Origin: Microbacterium sp. zg-Y625
GTDB taxonomy: Bacteria > Actinomycetota > Actinomycetes > Actinomycetales > Microbacteriaceae
Reading direction: 5' to 3'
Length of the DNA stretch: 64,000 bases
Assembly: GCF_030246925.1 (NCBI RefSeq)
Contig: NZ_CP126740.1
Coordinates: 2,356,001-2,420,000 of the forward strand
Below the pieces are notes generated by a model, which saw nothing but the letters and a program-made list of their open reading frames with translations, was not told the origin of the DNA and ran no database searches. The translations under genes and the position numbers were made by a program. Within the stretch, counting starts at the first letter, position 1. The number at the start of each line of letters is the position of its first letter. Shown in pieces: positions 55,873-63,993 of this stretch.

Positions 55873-56874
55873 TTGCTTTCAGACCCGACTGCCCAGCACA
55901 CCCGCCGCACCAACCGCCAGACCGAACGCCGCTCGCGACGTCGCCCCGTTCTGGTGGCGGCGACGCTGGTCGTCGGTCTCGCCGCGGCCGCGTGTGCCAC
56001 CGGAACGCCGGCGTCGACGGCCCAGGCTCTGGGCGCCACGCCGACGTTCGCCCTCGCGTCGTCGATCACTCCGCTGCATCCGCAGGCCGCCGAGGCGTCG
56101 ACCCCGAACGAGGTCGTCTCGGCCGCTGACGAGGCCATCGCGGTCGCCCAGGCTGCCGTCACGCACTCGCAGACCGTGACCGCAGACATCGCGGCATCGG
56201 GCCTCGACATCGGCTCTCCGATCACCACGGTCGACACGGCACCGCTGCACTCCGAGGTCGAGGAACTGCAGCGCGCACAGGCGCTCGAGTTCGCCGACCT
56301 CGAGGATGCCATCGACGACGTGCACGCAGAGGCCGCCGAGGTGACCGAGGCCGCCGCCGGCCTGCGCGGCCGGCTCGACGCGGCCATCGCCGCCGAGGCC
56401 GAGCGCGTCGCCGCCGAGAAGGCGCGCCTCGAGGCCGAGGCCGCCGCCGCGGCTGCGGCCGCTGCTGCTGCCGCAGAAGCGGCATCGGCCACGCAGAGCT
56501 CGTCCGGCTCGACCGCCGCAGCAGCGCCCAGCCCGAGCTACGCCACCGGCGGGGCCGTGGGCGGCACGAGCCCGGCTGACGCGCAGGCAACGGCCCGCGG
56601 AATGCTCGCCGGCTATGGCTGGGGCGAGGACCAGTTCGGGTGCCTCGTTTCGCTGTGGAACAAGGAGTCGGGCTGGAATTACCAGGCGTACAACCGCTCG
56701 AGCGGCGCCTTCGGCATTCCCCAGGCCCTCCCCGGCAGCAAGATGGCCAGCGCCGGCGCCGACTGGCAGACCAACCCCGCCACGCAGATCGCCTGGGGCT
56801 TCGGCTACATCTCCGGTCGCTACGGCACGCCGTGCGGCGCGTGGGGTCACTCGCAGTCGGTCGGCTGGTACTGA
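55873..56874 (+). CDS. Secreted lytic transglycosylase-like (aggregation-promoting factor C-terminal-like) protein
   Basis: About 333 aa. A basic N-terminus (RRSRRRP) and hydrophobic helix form a signal sequence; a long Ala/Glu-rich coiled coil (about 115-205) leads to a C-terminal SLT-like domain (about 245-333) with FGCLVSLWNKESGWNYQAYN, where the Glu matches the catalytic residue, and GAFGIPQALPGSKM. It should cleave or bind peptidoglycan. No in-frame ATG is available; TTG 55873 is my best start, but the frame is open to 55780 and the true start is uncertain. Confidence 0.8.
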   Translation: MLSDPTAQHTRRTNRQTERRSRRRPVLVAATLVVGLAAAACATGTPASTAQALGATPTFALASSITPLHPQAAEASTPNEVVSAADEAIAVAQAAVTHSQTVTADIAASGLDIGSPITTVDTAPLHSEVEELQRAQALEFADLEDAIDDVHAEAAEVTEAAAGLRGRLDAAIAAEAERVAAEKARLEAEAAAAAAAAAAAAEAASATQSSSGSTAAAAPSPSYATGGAVGGTSPADAQATARGMLAGYGWGEDQFGCLVSLWNKESGWNYQAYNRSSGAFGIPQALPGSKMASAGADWQTNPATQIAWGFGYISGRYGTPCGAWGHSQSVGWY

Positions 56875-56966
56875 GCGTCACCCGCCGCACCCCAGCCCGC
56901 TCCCACATCGTCAGACCGGGCGCGCCTGCGGTTGCCGGTGTCTGGAGCCCGGAGTAGACACTCCGC

Positions 56967-57329
56967 ATGAGCAGAACACGCGAATGGCTCGACGGCTACA
57001 TCAAGGCCTGGGAGTCCGAGAAACCCGACGACGTCCGCGCCGTCTTCACCGACGACGCGGAGTACTTCTTCCGTCCCGATGACCTGGAACCTGCGCGAGG
57101 CATCGACGCGATCCTCGAGTCATGGCCCGAGCCCGAAGGCGCGAACCCGCGATACGACCTCGATGTGCTGATCGAGGACGACCGGCTCGGCATCATCACC
57201 GGCCATGTGGAGTATCCCGGTGATTCGTCGTGGGTGAACCTCTGGGAGGTGCATTTCGCGCCCGACGGTCGGGCGAAGAAGTTCGTCGAGTGGGCGAAGA
57301 AGACTCCCAGCGAGTCCGACGTCGATTGA
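56967..57329 (+). CDS. SnoaL/NTF2-like protein, paralogue A
   Basis: A 120-aa NTF2-like fold protein MSRTREWLDGYIKAWESEKPDDVRAVFTDDAEYFFRPDD... with NLWEVHFAPDGRAKKFVEWAKK. The family includes isomerases, hydrolases and ligand-binding proteins; no catalytic assignment is possible. It is about 70% identical by eye to 59873-60232, including the upstream CCGGAGTAGAC. TAGACA stands exactly six bases before ATG. Followed by a convergent MerR gene. Confidence 0.85.
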   Translation: MSRTREWLDGYIKAWESEKPDDVRAVFTDDAEYFFRPDDLEPARGIDAILESWPEPEGANPRYDLDVLIEDDRLGIITGHVEYPGDSSWVNLWEVHFAPDGRAKKFVEWAKKTPSESDVD

Positions 57330-57415
57330 CGCAGGACCGGCCCCGCCGTAAGGCGGGCGCCGCTCCGCGAGGCGGGCGCCGCACCGGCGTGCTGCGGTGG
57401 CGCCGACCACTCGCG

Positions 57416-58231
57416 TCACTCGTGCGGCGCGAGCGTCACCGAGACCTCGACGGCAGCGTCGCGCCCAGCGGCGGACACCACGTTCTGGCGCACCTCGAAT
57501 CCGCCCGTATCCATCCGGCGGTCGCCGATCCGGTCGAAGAGCGCCACCGACGCCGGGTGCACCGCACCGTCGGGCAGGTCCGCGCTGGACGCGCGCCAGA
57601 TAGCGGTGAGCTCGCGACGCGCCGGCAACTCGCCGACGATGGTGTCACCCTCGTGCCAGTCCGCTCCAGCCCGGACGAGCGTCGGCCAACAGCAGACCAG
57701 GTCCACCGCCCCGCGCTCGCCTTCGCGCATCGCGGTCCAGAACATGCCGGCCGGACCCAGCCCGGCACCCTGCACGCGCTCGAAGAGTTCGCCGAACGCG
57801 GCGTTCGCCTCGTCGTCGTCCACCGGATCGGCGCCATCGGGATCGAGGGTCAGTACCCGCCCCACATAGGCCTGCGCGGGCATCTCGCGCTCCACCACCT
57901 CGACAGGCACGCTCAGCGCGCGCAGCACGGCGCACGCACGGTCGAACGCGGCATCCTCAGCCTCCCGCGCCCGCAGAACGTCCCGGCGGTGGGCCTGCAG
58001 CTCCTCCATCGCGGTGCCGTTCGCCACGGCAGCGGCAACGGTGGGAAGGGACACGCCGGCATCGCGCAGTGTCTTCACGAGCACGCCCGCACGGACCTGG
58101 GCTTCGTCGTACCGGCGGTGGCCGCCCGGGTGCGAGACGTCCGCTGGGCTCAGTGCTCCCTTGTCGTCGTAGTGCCGCAGCGCTTTCACGCTCAGCCCCG
58201 TCACACCCGCGAATTCACCGATCGTCAGCAT
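57416..58231 (-). CDS. MerR family regulator with GyrI-like effector domain
   Basis: A 271-aa regulator. The N-terminal MerR winged helix reads MLTIGEFAGVTGLSVKALRHYDDKGALSPADV with GGHRRYDEAQV; a coiled-coil dimerisation helix follows (about 75-105). The C-terminal about 150 residues (VEVVEREMPAQAYVGRVLTL...) resemble GyrI/AraC-type effector domains, as in drug-responsive BltR/TipA-like proteins. The target gene is unknown; it is divergent from the DUF222/HNH gene and convergent with NTF2-like paralogue A. Confidence 0.83.
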   Translation of the reverse strand: MLTIGEFAGVTGLSVKALRHYDDKGALSPADVSHPGGHRRYDEAQVRAGVLVKTLRDAGVSLPTVAAAVANGTAMEELQAHRRDVLRAREAEDAAFDRACAVLRALSVPVEVVEREMPAQAYVGRVLTLDPDGADPVDDDEANAAFGELFERVQGAGLGPAGMFWTAMREGERGAVDLVCCWPTLVRAGADWHEGDTIVGELPARRELTAIWRASSADLPDGAVHPASVALFDRIGDRRMDTGGFEVRQNVVSAAGRDAAVEVSVTLAPHE

Positions 58232-58330
58232 GGGTCAAGCATCCCGCCTCCCCCTGCGGGAGGATCAAATCGACGAGCACCCGGCACCCCTGTTACCCGT
58301 GAAAGAAGTTGTCCACAGATCCTCGCATAC

Positions 58331-58346
58331 TCGAACATATGTCCGA
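58331..58346 (+). promoter_or_regulatory. 13E12-associated palindrome upstream of the intact HNH gene
   Basis: TCGAACATATGTCCGA is one base short of a perfect 16-bp palindrome (TCGAACATATGTTCGA). It ends 21 bases before ATG 58368 and is conserved at the decayed copy (53539-53554). Confidence 0.65.
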
Positions 58347-58367
58347 GGTTCGCGCGATAATGGATGC

Positions 58368-59717
58368 ATGCCGAAGACCAGCTACCTCCCCGCCGACGAA
58401 GCCGCTGCGCGCGCTGTCGACCGGCTCGCCGAGGTGCTCCCCGATCTCATCGGGGTGCGGGAGCAGATGGCGCGCCTGCAGGCACACGAGGCTCGACTGC
58501 TCGCGGCGACCGACGCCATCGTCGACGACTGGGTGACGGATGCCGGACTGCAGCACCGATCCGAAGCCGAGATGCCGCACCGCATCGCGGCGTCCGAGAT
58601 CGCCGCCGCCTGGCGGGTCAGCGACCGCACCGTGCAGCGGCAGATGGGCGACGCCGCCACCCTCGTCAACGACTACCCGGCTACCCTCGCCTCACTCGAA
58701 GCCGGCCGCATCTCCAGCGCCCACGTGCGGGTCATCGTCAGCAACGGCGCGATCATCACGCGTTCTGAACTGCGCGCCGAGTACGAAGCCGCCATCCTGC
58801 CCTACGCCGAATCCGAAGCGGCGACGCGGGTGGCACCGATCGCGCGGCTCCGCGCCCAGTGGTTCTCCGACACCACCGTTGACGAGCGCCATCAGCAGGC
58901 GCGGTTGCGGCGCGGCGTCTCCCTCACCGACCTCGACGATGGAATGGCCGAACTCGTCGCGGTCCTGCCTGCCCCGCTCGCCCACGGCGGGTACGACCGC
59001 ATCTCGCAGATCGCCCGAATCGCCCAGACGTCTCGCGGCGCCGGCGACGACGAGGCCCTCATCCCGGCCGACACCGTGCAGGCGGATGCCGCCCCCGACA
59101 CCCGCACCCTGAACGAACTGCGCGCCGACGCGCTGAGTGACCTGCTGCTCACCGGCGAGCCCTCGTCCGTCGCCATCCCCGGCGGGCTGGATTCGATCCG
59201 CGCGAACGTGCAGGTCACGGTGCCGGTCCTCACGCTCATCGGCGACCACGTGGCCGATCCTTTCGAATCCACCACGCTCGTCGGGCACGGCCCCATCGAC
59301 GCCGCGACGGCACGCGCTCTCGCGGCCGGCGCACCCGGGTGGGACCGCATCCTCACCCACCCGATCTCGGGCGCGGTCCTCGCCGTCGACCGCTACCGCC
59401 CCTCCGAAGAGATGCGCCGCTACCTGCGCACCCGCGATCAGCACTGCCGATTCATCGCCTGCCGGGTGCCGGCTCGGCTGTGCGACATCGATCACACGAT
59501 CGACCACGCGCGGGGCGGGCCGACTGCCGTCTGCAATCTCGCCCACTTCTGCGAGCGACATCACACCGGAAAGCACCATTCGACGTGGCGTGTGGAACAG
59601 CTCGGTGGCGGCGTCCTGAAATGGACCTCGCCCACCGGCCGGGTCTACATCGATCGGCCGGTGAGCGAGGTCGCCTTCGCCACCGAACCCGACGAGTTCG
59701 ATCCCGCACCCTTCTGA
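58368..59717 (+). CDS. DUF222 and HNH endonuclease domain protein (13E12 repeat family)
   Basis: A 449-aa protein. The DUF222 region (about 20-310) includes RIAASEIAAAWRVSDRTVQRQM and DYPATLASLEAGRISSAHVRVI. The C-terminal HNH nuclease (about 350-425) has RTRDQHCRFIACRVPARLCDIDHTIDHARGGPTAVCNLAHFCERHHTGKH, with paired Cys and His residues for zinc and metal binding. These genes occur in multiple copies in actinobacteria (REP13E12 of mycobacteria) and are thought to be selfish or recombination-linked; function is unproven. GATAAT lies six bases before ATG 58368. It sits between two NTF2-like paralogues. Confidence 0.9.
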   Translation: MPKTSYLPADEAAARAVDRLAEVLPDLIGVREQMARLQAHEARLLAATDAIVDDWVTDAGLQHRSEAEMPHRIAASEIAAAWRVSDRTVQRQMGDAATLVNDYPATLASLEAGRISSAHVRVIVSNGAIITRSELRAEYEAAILPYAESEAATRVAPIARLRAQWFSDTTVDERHQQARLRRGVSLTDLDDGMAELVAVLPAPLAHGGYDRISQIARIAQTSRGAGDDEALIPADTVQADAAPDTRTLNELRADALSDLLLTGEPSSVAIPGGLDSIRANVQVTVPVLTLIGDHVADPFESTTLVGHGPIDAATARALAAGAPGWDRILTHPISGAVLAVDRYRPSEEMRRYLRTRDQHCRFIACRVPARLCDIDHTIDHARGGPTAVCNLAHFCERHHTGKHHSTWRVEQLGGGVLKWTSPTGRVYIDRPVSEVAFATEPDEFDPAPF

Positions 59718-59772
59718 GGTCGCAGCGACGCTGCTGGCATCCCCTGCCGCTGAGCTCCGGTGTAGATCACCC

Positions 59773-59820
59773 CGCGCTGAGGCGCACCGCCCGGCCCGTG
59801 CTGAGGCGCACCGCCCGGAC
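59773..59820. repeat. 24-bp tandem duplication upstream of NTF2-like paralogue B
   Basis: Two adjacent 24-bp copies (59773-59796, 59797-59820) differ at two positions; the shared part is GCTGAGGCGCACCGCCCGG. No dyad and no gene; probably replication slippage. Confidence 0.8.
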
Positions 59821-59872
59821 CGCTCTGTCAACCCCGCCGCACGGTGTCCGCACGCCGGAGTAGACCATCCGC

Positions 59873-60232
59873 ATGAGCAGAACACGCGCATGGCTGGACG
59901 GATACATCACCGCCTGGCAGACCGAGAACCCCGACGATGTCCGCGCCATCTTCACCGATGACGCCGAGTACTGGTTCCGCCCCGACGACCCCGACCCGGC
60001 GCGCGGGATCGACGCGATCCTCGCCGCCTGGCCGGAGTCCGAAGGCGCTGACCCACAGCACCAACTCGACGTTCTGGTCGAGAACGACGAGGTCGGCATC
60101 GTCACCGGCACGATCGACTACCCGGGCGCCACCGACTACGTGAACCTCTGGGAGGTGCACTTCGCCCCCGACGGACGAGCGAAGAAGTTCGTCGAGTGGT
60201 GCAGGGCGCGTTCCGAGCCCGACTCGGCCTGA
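59873..60232 (+). CDS. SnoaL/NTF2-like protein, paralogue B
   Basis: A 119-aa close paralogue of 56967-57329: MSRTRAWLDGYITAWQTENPDDVRAIFTDDAEYWFRPDD..., DYVNLWEVHFAPDGRAKKFVEW. The leader CCGGAGTAGAC-x-ATCCGCATG is shared, with TAGACC six bases before ATG. The tails differ (CRARSEPDSA against AKKTPSESDVD). Duplication followed by, or together with, insertion of the MerR/HNH segment would explain the present order. Function is unknown. Confidence 0.85.
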   Translation: MSRTRAWLDGYITAWQTENPDDVRAIFTDDAEYWFRPDDPDPARGIDAILAAWPESEGADPQHQLDVLVENDEVGIVTGTIDYPGATDYVNLWEVHFAPDGRAKKFVEWCRARSEPDSA

Positions 60233-60276
60233 GCGTCAACCGTCGCCCGGCCGGACCCGGCCCGACAGCACCGGAC

Positions 60277-62019
60277 TCACGCCGGTCCGCGCGGACCGAC
60301 CATCCCGGCGAACACCGCGTGCAGCAACGGCAGCACCGATCCCACCATGAGCACCGTGCCGAACACCTCGTCCTCGGGGCGCAACAGCACCCCGCCCACC
60401 AGCAGCCCGCCGAAGAGGATCGCCGACACGATCCGGCGCGCCGCCCGCTCGAGCCGGGCCAGGCGACGGTCGATCCGCGGCGTCTCCACGGCGATGCGGC
60501 CCTCATCGATCCGCTCGATCACGCCGTTGATCCGCTGCGGCAGCGCCGCCGAGATCGCCGCCGTCGCCAGCGCCTGACGGGCCACGTCCTGCACGACATT
60601 GCCGCGCTCGTCACGCATCAGCTGATCGGCGTACGGCTCGATCGCCTCCCACATGTTGAACCCCGGTTCCAGCGCGCTGCACACCCCCGACACGAGCGAC
60701 ATCGCGCGGATGATGAGCAGGAAGTTCTCCGGCAGCTGGAACGGCATGTCGCGCACGACGTCGCCGAACTCCACCGCGAAGTCGCGGAACTCCTTCGGGT
60801 CCACCTGCTGCAGCTCGGCGAACCCCATCCCCCCGAACCGGGCGAACAGCTGCGTCATCGCCCGCTCCAGCTCCCGCGTGTCGGCCGACGGCAGCAGCAC
60901 ACCCACGTCGCCGATGCTGTCCACGAGCCCTTTGCCGTCCTGCGAAGCGACCGCGATCACGAGCCTGCGCAGCCCCCGCCGCAGCTTCGGGGTGACCTCG
61001 CCCATCATCCCGAAGTCGATGAACGTCAGCTGCCAGGGCGGCGCGGCAGCGGCACCCGGCCCAACCCCGGCGGCACCCAGGGGCGTGACGAAGATGTTGC
61101 CCGGGTGCGGATCGGCGTGGAAGAACCCGTCGCCGAACAGCTGCTCGAACATCACGGACGCGAAGGTGTGCGCCACCTCCGACGGGTCGATGCCCGCCGC
61201 CCGCAGCGCGTCGACGTCGTTGATCTTGATCGCGGTGACATCAGACAGGGTGAGCACGCGCCGCGTCGTCCGCTCCCACACCACCTCGGGCACCGACACG
61301 CGAGCGTCACGGGCGGCGTTCTCGGCGAAGCGCTCCGCGTTCCCCGCCTCGAGCAGGTAGTCGATCTCAGCCATGCTCGTCGCGGCGAACTCCTCCACGA
61401 GCGCGGGCATGTCCACGCGACGCGCGACGACCTGCACTCGGCTGAGCCACCGCCCCACCCGGCGGAGCGCCGCGAGATCGACGTCGACGATCTCCTGGAT
61501 GCCGGGCCGCTGCACCTTCACCACTACCTCGTCGAACCCGCTGATCTCCTCATCGAGAGCGGCAAGCCGCGCGCGATGTGCCTGACCGAGGGATGCCGCG
61601 GCAACGGGCACCTCGTCGAACCAGGCGTAGGCCAGATCCAGCGGCATCCCGAGCTCGCCCTCCGCGGCCCCCCGGATGGCGGGAAACGGCACCGGCGGCA
61701 CCTCGTCCTGCAGGCCCTCGAGCTCCTTGGTGATCTCCGGCGGCAGCACGTCCAGGCGCGACGACATGAACTGCCCCACCTTGATCATGAGCCCGCCGAG
61801 GTCGACCGCCAGCACGTGGAAGCGTTGCGCGATGCGCGTCATTCGCGCCGCACGGCCCCGGGCGACGAAACGCCCGAGGCCGAAGCGCGGCAGGAACAGC
61901 TCGAACCACCACGACTGCACGAGGTAGCGCGCGGCGAAGCGCAGAATGCGCCGGTATCGGGCGCGGGTGTCGCCGACGCCGGGGATGCTCTCACGCAACC
62001 CCCGACGCTCCCCCGTCAC
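60277..62019 (-). CDS. ABC1/UbiB family atypical kinase
   Basis: A 580-aa membrane-associated protein kinase-like ATPase. It has the family KxGQ motif KVGQFMSSR (about 81), VPVAAASLGQAHRA (the A-rich loop replacing the P-loop), FHADPHPGNIF (catalytic loop) and FIDFGMMG (metal-binding DFG). Two C-terminal membrane helices (about 530-575) anchor it. In other bacteria members support quinone biosynthesis; in menaquinone-using actinobacteria the role is unclear. It follows the PadR gene by five bases, so it is probably under its control. Confidence 0.9.
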   Translation of the reverse strand: MTGERRGLRESIPGVGDTRARYRRILRFAARYLVQSWWFELFLPRFGLGRFVARGRAARMTRIAQRFHVLAVDLGGLMIKVGQFMSSRLDVLPPEITKELEGLQDEVPPVPFPAIRGAAEGELGMPLDLAYAWFDEVPVAAASLGQAHRARLAALDEEISGFDEVVVKVQRPGIQEIVDVDLAALRRVGRWLSRVQVVARRVDMPALVEEFAATSMAEIDYLLEAGNAERFAENAARDARVSVPEVVWERTTRRVLTLSDVTAIKINDVDALRAAGIDPSEVAHTFASVMFEQLFGDGFFHADPHPGNIFVTPLGAAGVGPGAAAAPPWQLTFIDFGMMGEVTPKLRRGLRRLVIAVASQDGKGLVDSIGDVGVLLPSADTRELERAMTQLFARFGGMGFAELQQVDPKEFRDFAVEFGDVVRDMPFQLPENFLLIIRAMSLVSGVCSALEPGFNMWEAIEPYADQLMRDERGNVVQDVARQALATAAISAALPQRINGVIERIDEGRIAVETPRIDRRLARLERAARRIVSAILFGGLLVGGVLLRPEDEVFGTVLMVGSVLPLLHAVFAGMVGPRGPA

Positions 62020-62024
62020 GCGGG

Positions 62025-62657
62025 TCAGCTCTGCGCGAGAAGGGCGTACAGGCGACGCCGTGCGTCGTTGAGGATCTCGACGGCCTCCTGCACCTGCTCG
62101 GGCGTGCCCGAGCGACCCACCTGCGTCGCCGCCTGCGCCAGCTCCATGCCCGCCTTCGGCAGCGCCGTCATGCGCGCGTTCTCCTTGGACTGCCCCTCCC
62201 AGGGCGCGGACTTGCCGGCCACGGTATCCGCCTCGATGCGCCCCGCCTCGGTGAGGGCGTAGGTCTTGCGACCGTTGGCCTCCTCAGCGGTGATCAGACC
62301 CTCGTCAGCGAGCAGCTGCAGCGTCGGGTAGACGCTGCCGGCGCTCGGCTTCCACGAGCCGCCGCTGCGGTCCTCGATCTCCTGGATGATCTGGTAGCCG
62401 TGCATCGGCCGCTCCGCGAGGAGCGTCAGCACCGCCACGCGCACGTCGCCGCGTCCCATCCGGCTGCCGCCGCTGGGCCGGGGCTCGAAGGCGCGGCGCA
62501 GCTGGTCGACGGCATCCCACATGCCCTGACCGAGGTCGCCGATGCCGAAGCCGTGCGAGCCGCCGCCGAAGCCGCCCTGCCCTGCGCCGAAGCCGCCGCC
62601 GCGACCGCCGCCGCCCGGGCCGCCGCCGAATCCGTCTGTGCCGAATGAACCGCTCAT
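62025..62657 (-). CDS. PadR family transcriptional regulator
   Basis: A 210-aa regulator with a Gly-rich disordered N-terminus (about 1-45) and a PadR winged helix (about 65-140): RVAVLTLLAERPMHGYQIIQEIEDRSGGSWKPSAGSVYPTLQLLADEGLI, NGRKTYALTEAG. The C-terminal helices serve dimerisation. GAGGGGG precedes ATG 62657. Several palindromes directly upstream fit autoregulation. First gene of an operon with the ABC1 kinase. Confidence 0.88.
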   Translation of the reverse strand: MSGSFGTDGFGGGPGGGGRGGGFGAGQGGFGGGSHGFGIGDLGQGMWDAVDQLRRAFEPRPSGGSRMGRGDVRVAVLTLLAERPMHGYQIIQEIEDRSGGSWKPSAGSVYPTLQLLADEGLITAEEANGRKTYALTEAGRIEADTVAGKSAPWEGQSKENARMTALPKAGMELAQAATQVGRSGTPEQVQEAVEILNDARRRLYALLAQS

Positions 62658-62675
62658 GGTGTTCCCCCTCAAGAG

Positions 62676-62720
62676 TCGGTGAGTCTCACCGATACTTGAC
62701 GATATATCGCTCAGAGCGAT
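62676..62720. promoter_or_regulatory. Cluster of inverted repeats upstream of padR
   Basis: Three dyads: TCGGTGAG-T-CTCACCGA (62676-62692, perfect), CGATATATCG (62700-62709, perfect) and ATCGCT-CAG-AGCGAT (62706-62720). They occupy the expected promoter of padR, so one or more are likely PadR operators; the second also supplies an AT-rich -10-like box. Confidence 0.7.
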
Positions 62721-62825
62721 TGCGACAGGGGGTCGTCGACTCGGGTGCAGGGGCAGGATGCCAGGCGCGGGGCGCGCTCGGTCAAGCCCATTGCCTCCGC
62801 CGAGGGGCGGGGGTAGACACGAAGA

Positions 62826-63434
62826 ATGAAGAGCGAGCGATACCAGTGGCGGGGCGAAGACGACCCGTCGCGGGTCGACACCGCTTACGTGCGGTTCCGG
62901 GACCAGGGGATGCAGGCCCACGGGTCTTCGGTCACCCGCGGATACACGATGTCCTGGACGCTCGACGTCGGCGACGGCTGGCTCACCGACCACCTGCGGG
63001 TGCGCTCGCTCGGCAAAGGCTGGTCGCGCTCCTTGGACCTACGCCGCAGCCGCGACGGCGACTGGCGCGCAACGGGGACCCACACCGGCAGCGTCGACCT
63101 GCCCGACCCGGGGATGGACGACGACCTCGACCTGAGCGGCGCCGTCGATTGCGACCTGGGCCTCTGCCCCGTGACCAACGCCATGCCGATCCGGCGCCTC
63201 GACCTGCACCGCAGGGACCGCGTCGAGACGTCGCTGACGATGGCGATGGTCGACGTCCCCTCGCTGAAGGTCAGCCGCAGCGAGCAGACGTACAGCTCCC
63301 GTGAGACCGACGGTCGCCGCACGGTCACGTATGCCAACCGCGATGGCAGCTTCACCTCCGACCTCTCGGTGGATCACAACGGCATGGTCGTCGACTACCC
63401 CGGGCTGGCCTGGCGCTTCTACACCGACGCGTGA
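62826..63434 (+). CDS. Putative glycolipid-binding domain protein
   Basis: A 202-aa protein with YQWRGEDDPSRVDTAYVRF, GYTMSWTLDVGDGW, DLSGAVDCDLGLCPVTNAMPIRRL and YANRDGSFTSDLSVDHNGMVVDYPGLAWRF, matching the putative glycolipid-binding family (Pseudomonas PA1994-like fold). No signal peptide, so cytoplasmic. Function unproven. TAGACA stands exactly six bases before ATG 62826. Confidence 0.85.
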   Translation: MKSERYQWRGEDDPSRVDTAYVRFRDQGMQAHGSSVTRGYTMSWTLDVGDGWLTDHLRVRSLGKGWSRSLDLRRSRDGDWRATGTHTGSVDLPDPGMDDDLDLSGAVDCDLGLCPVTNAMPIRRLDLHRRDRVETSLTMAMVDVPSLKVSRSEQTYSSRETDGRRTVTYANRDGSFTSDLSVDHNGMVVDYPGLAWRFYTDA

Positions 63435-63477
63435 CGCGCGCTTCGAGCGTCGCTCCACTCCGCAATACGCTGGCGGG

Positions 63478-63963
63478 ATGACCGCCGCCGAATGGGAACA
63501 GCAGGTCGCCGCTCTCTGGGCGGACACGACGATCGACGACCGCGCGCGCGTCGACCGCATGCGCGCGCTGGCATCCGACGCACCCCACCCGGCGCTCGGT
63601 GCGTTCGAACTCGGGGGCGCGCTGGATTCCGCCGGCGATGAGGCGGATGCCGACGCGCAATACGCGGCCGCAACGGCGGCGGGTCTGGCCGAGATCGATC
63701 CCGCCCGCGCCGCACAGCTGGCGGTGCAGCACGCCTCGACGCTGCGCAACCTGGGCCGCACCGACGAGGCCATCGCGATGCTGCGCGCCGCCGGGTCGCA
63801 CCCCGCGGTGGGGTCGGCGCCGGCGGTGTTCCTCGCCCTCGCCCTGCACAGCGCGGGCCGCCACGACGAAGCCCTGCGCGTCGCGATCGAGGCCGTGGAG
63901 CCGACTCTCCCCCGCTACAACCGGTCGATCCGCGCCTACGCCGCCGCCCTCACCGAGTCCTGA
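63478..63963 (+). CDS. Tetratricopeptide repeat protein
   Basis: A 161-aa all-helical protein with TPR-like pairs: ALGAFELGGALDSAGDEADADAQYAAATAAG, AVQHASTLRNLGRTDEAIAML and AVFLALALHSAGRHDEALRVAIEA. This suggests a small scaffold or binding protein; the partner is unknown. TACGCT lies six bases before ATG 63478. Confidence 0.82.
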   Translation: MTAAEWEQQVAALWADTTIDDRARVDRMRALASDAPHPALGAFELGGALDSAGDEADADAQYAAATAAGLAEIDPARAAQLAVQHASTLRNLGRTDEAIAMLRAAGSHPAVGSAPAVFLALALHSAGRHDEALRVAIEAVEPTLPRYNRSIRAYAAALTES

Positions 63964-63993
63964 TCCGGGCGCTGCGCACCCTACGCTGATCGC

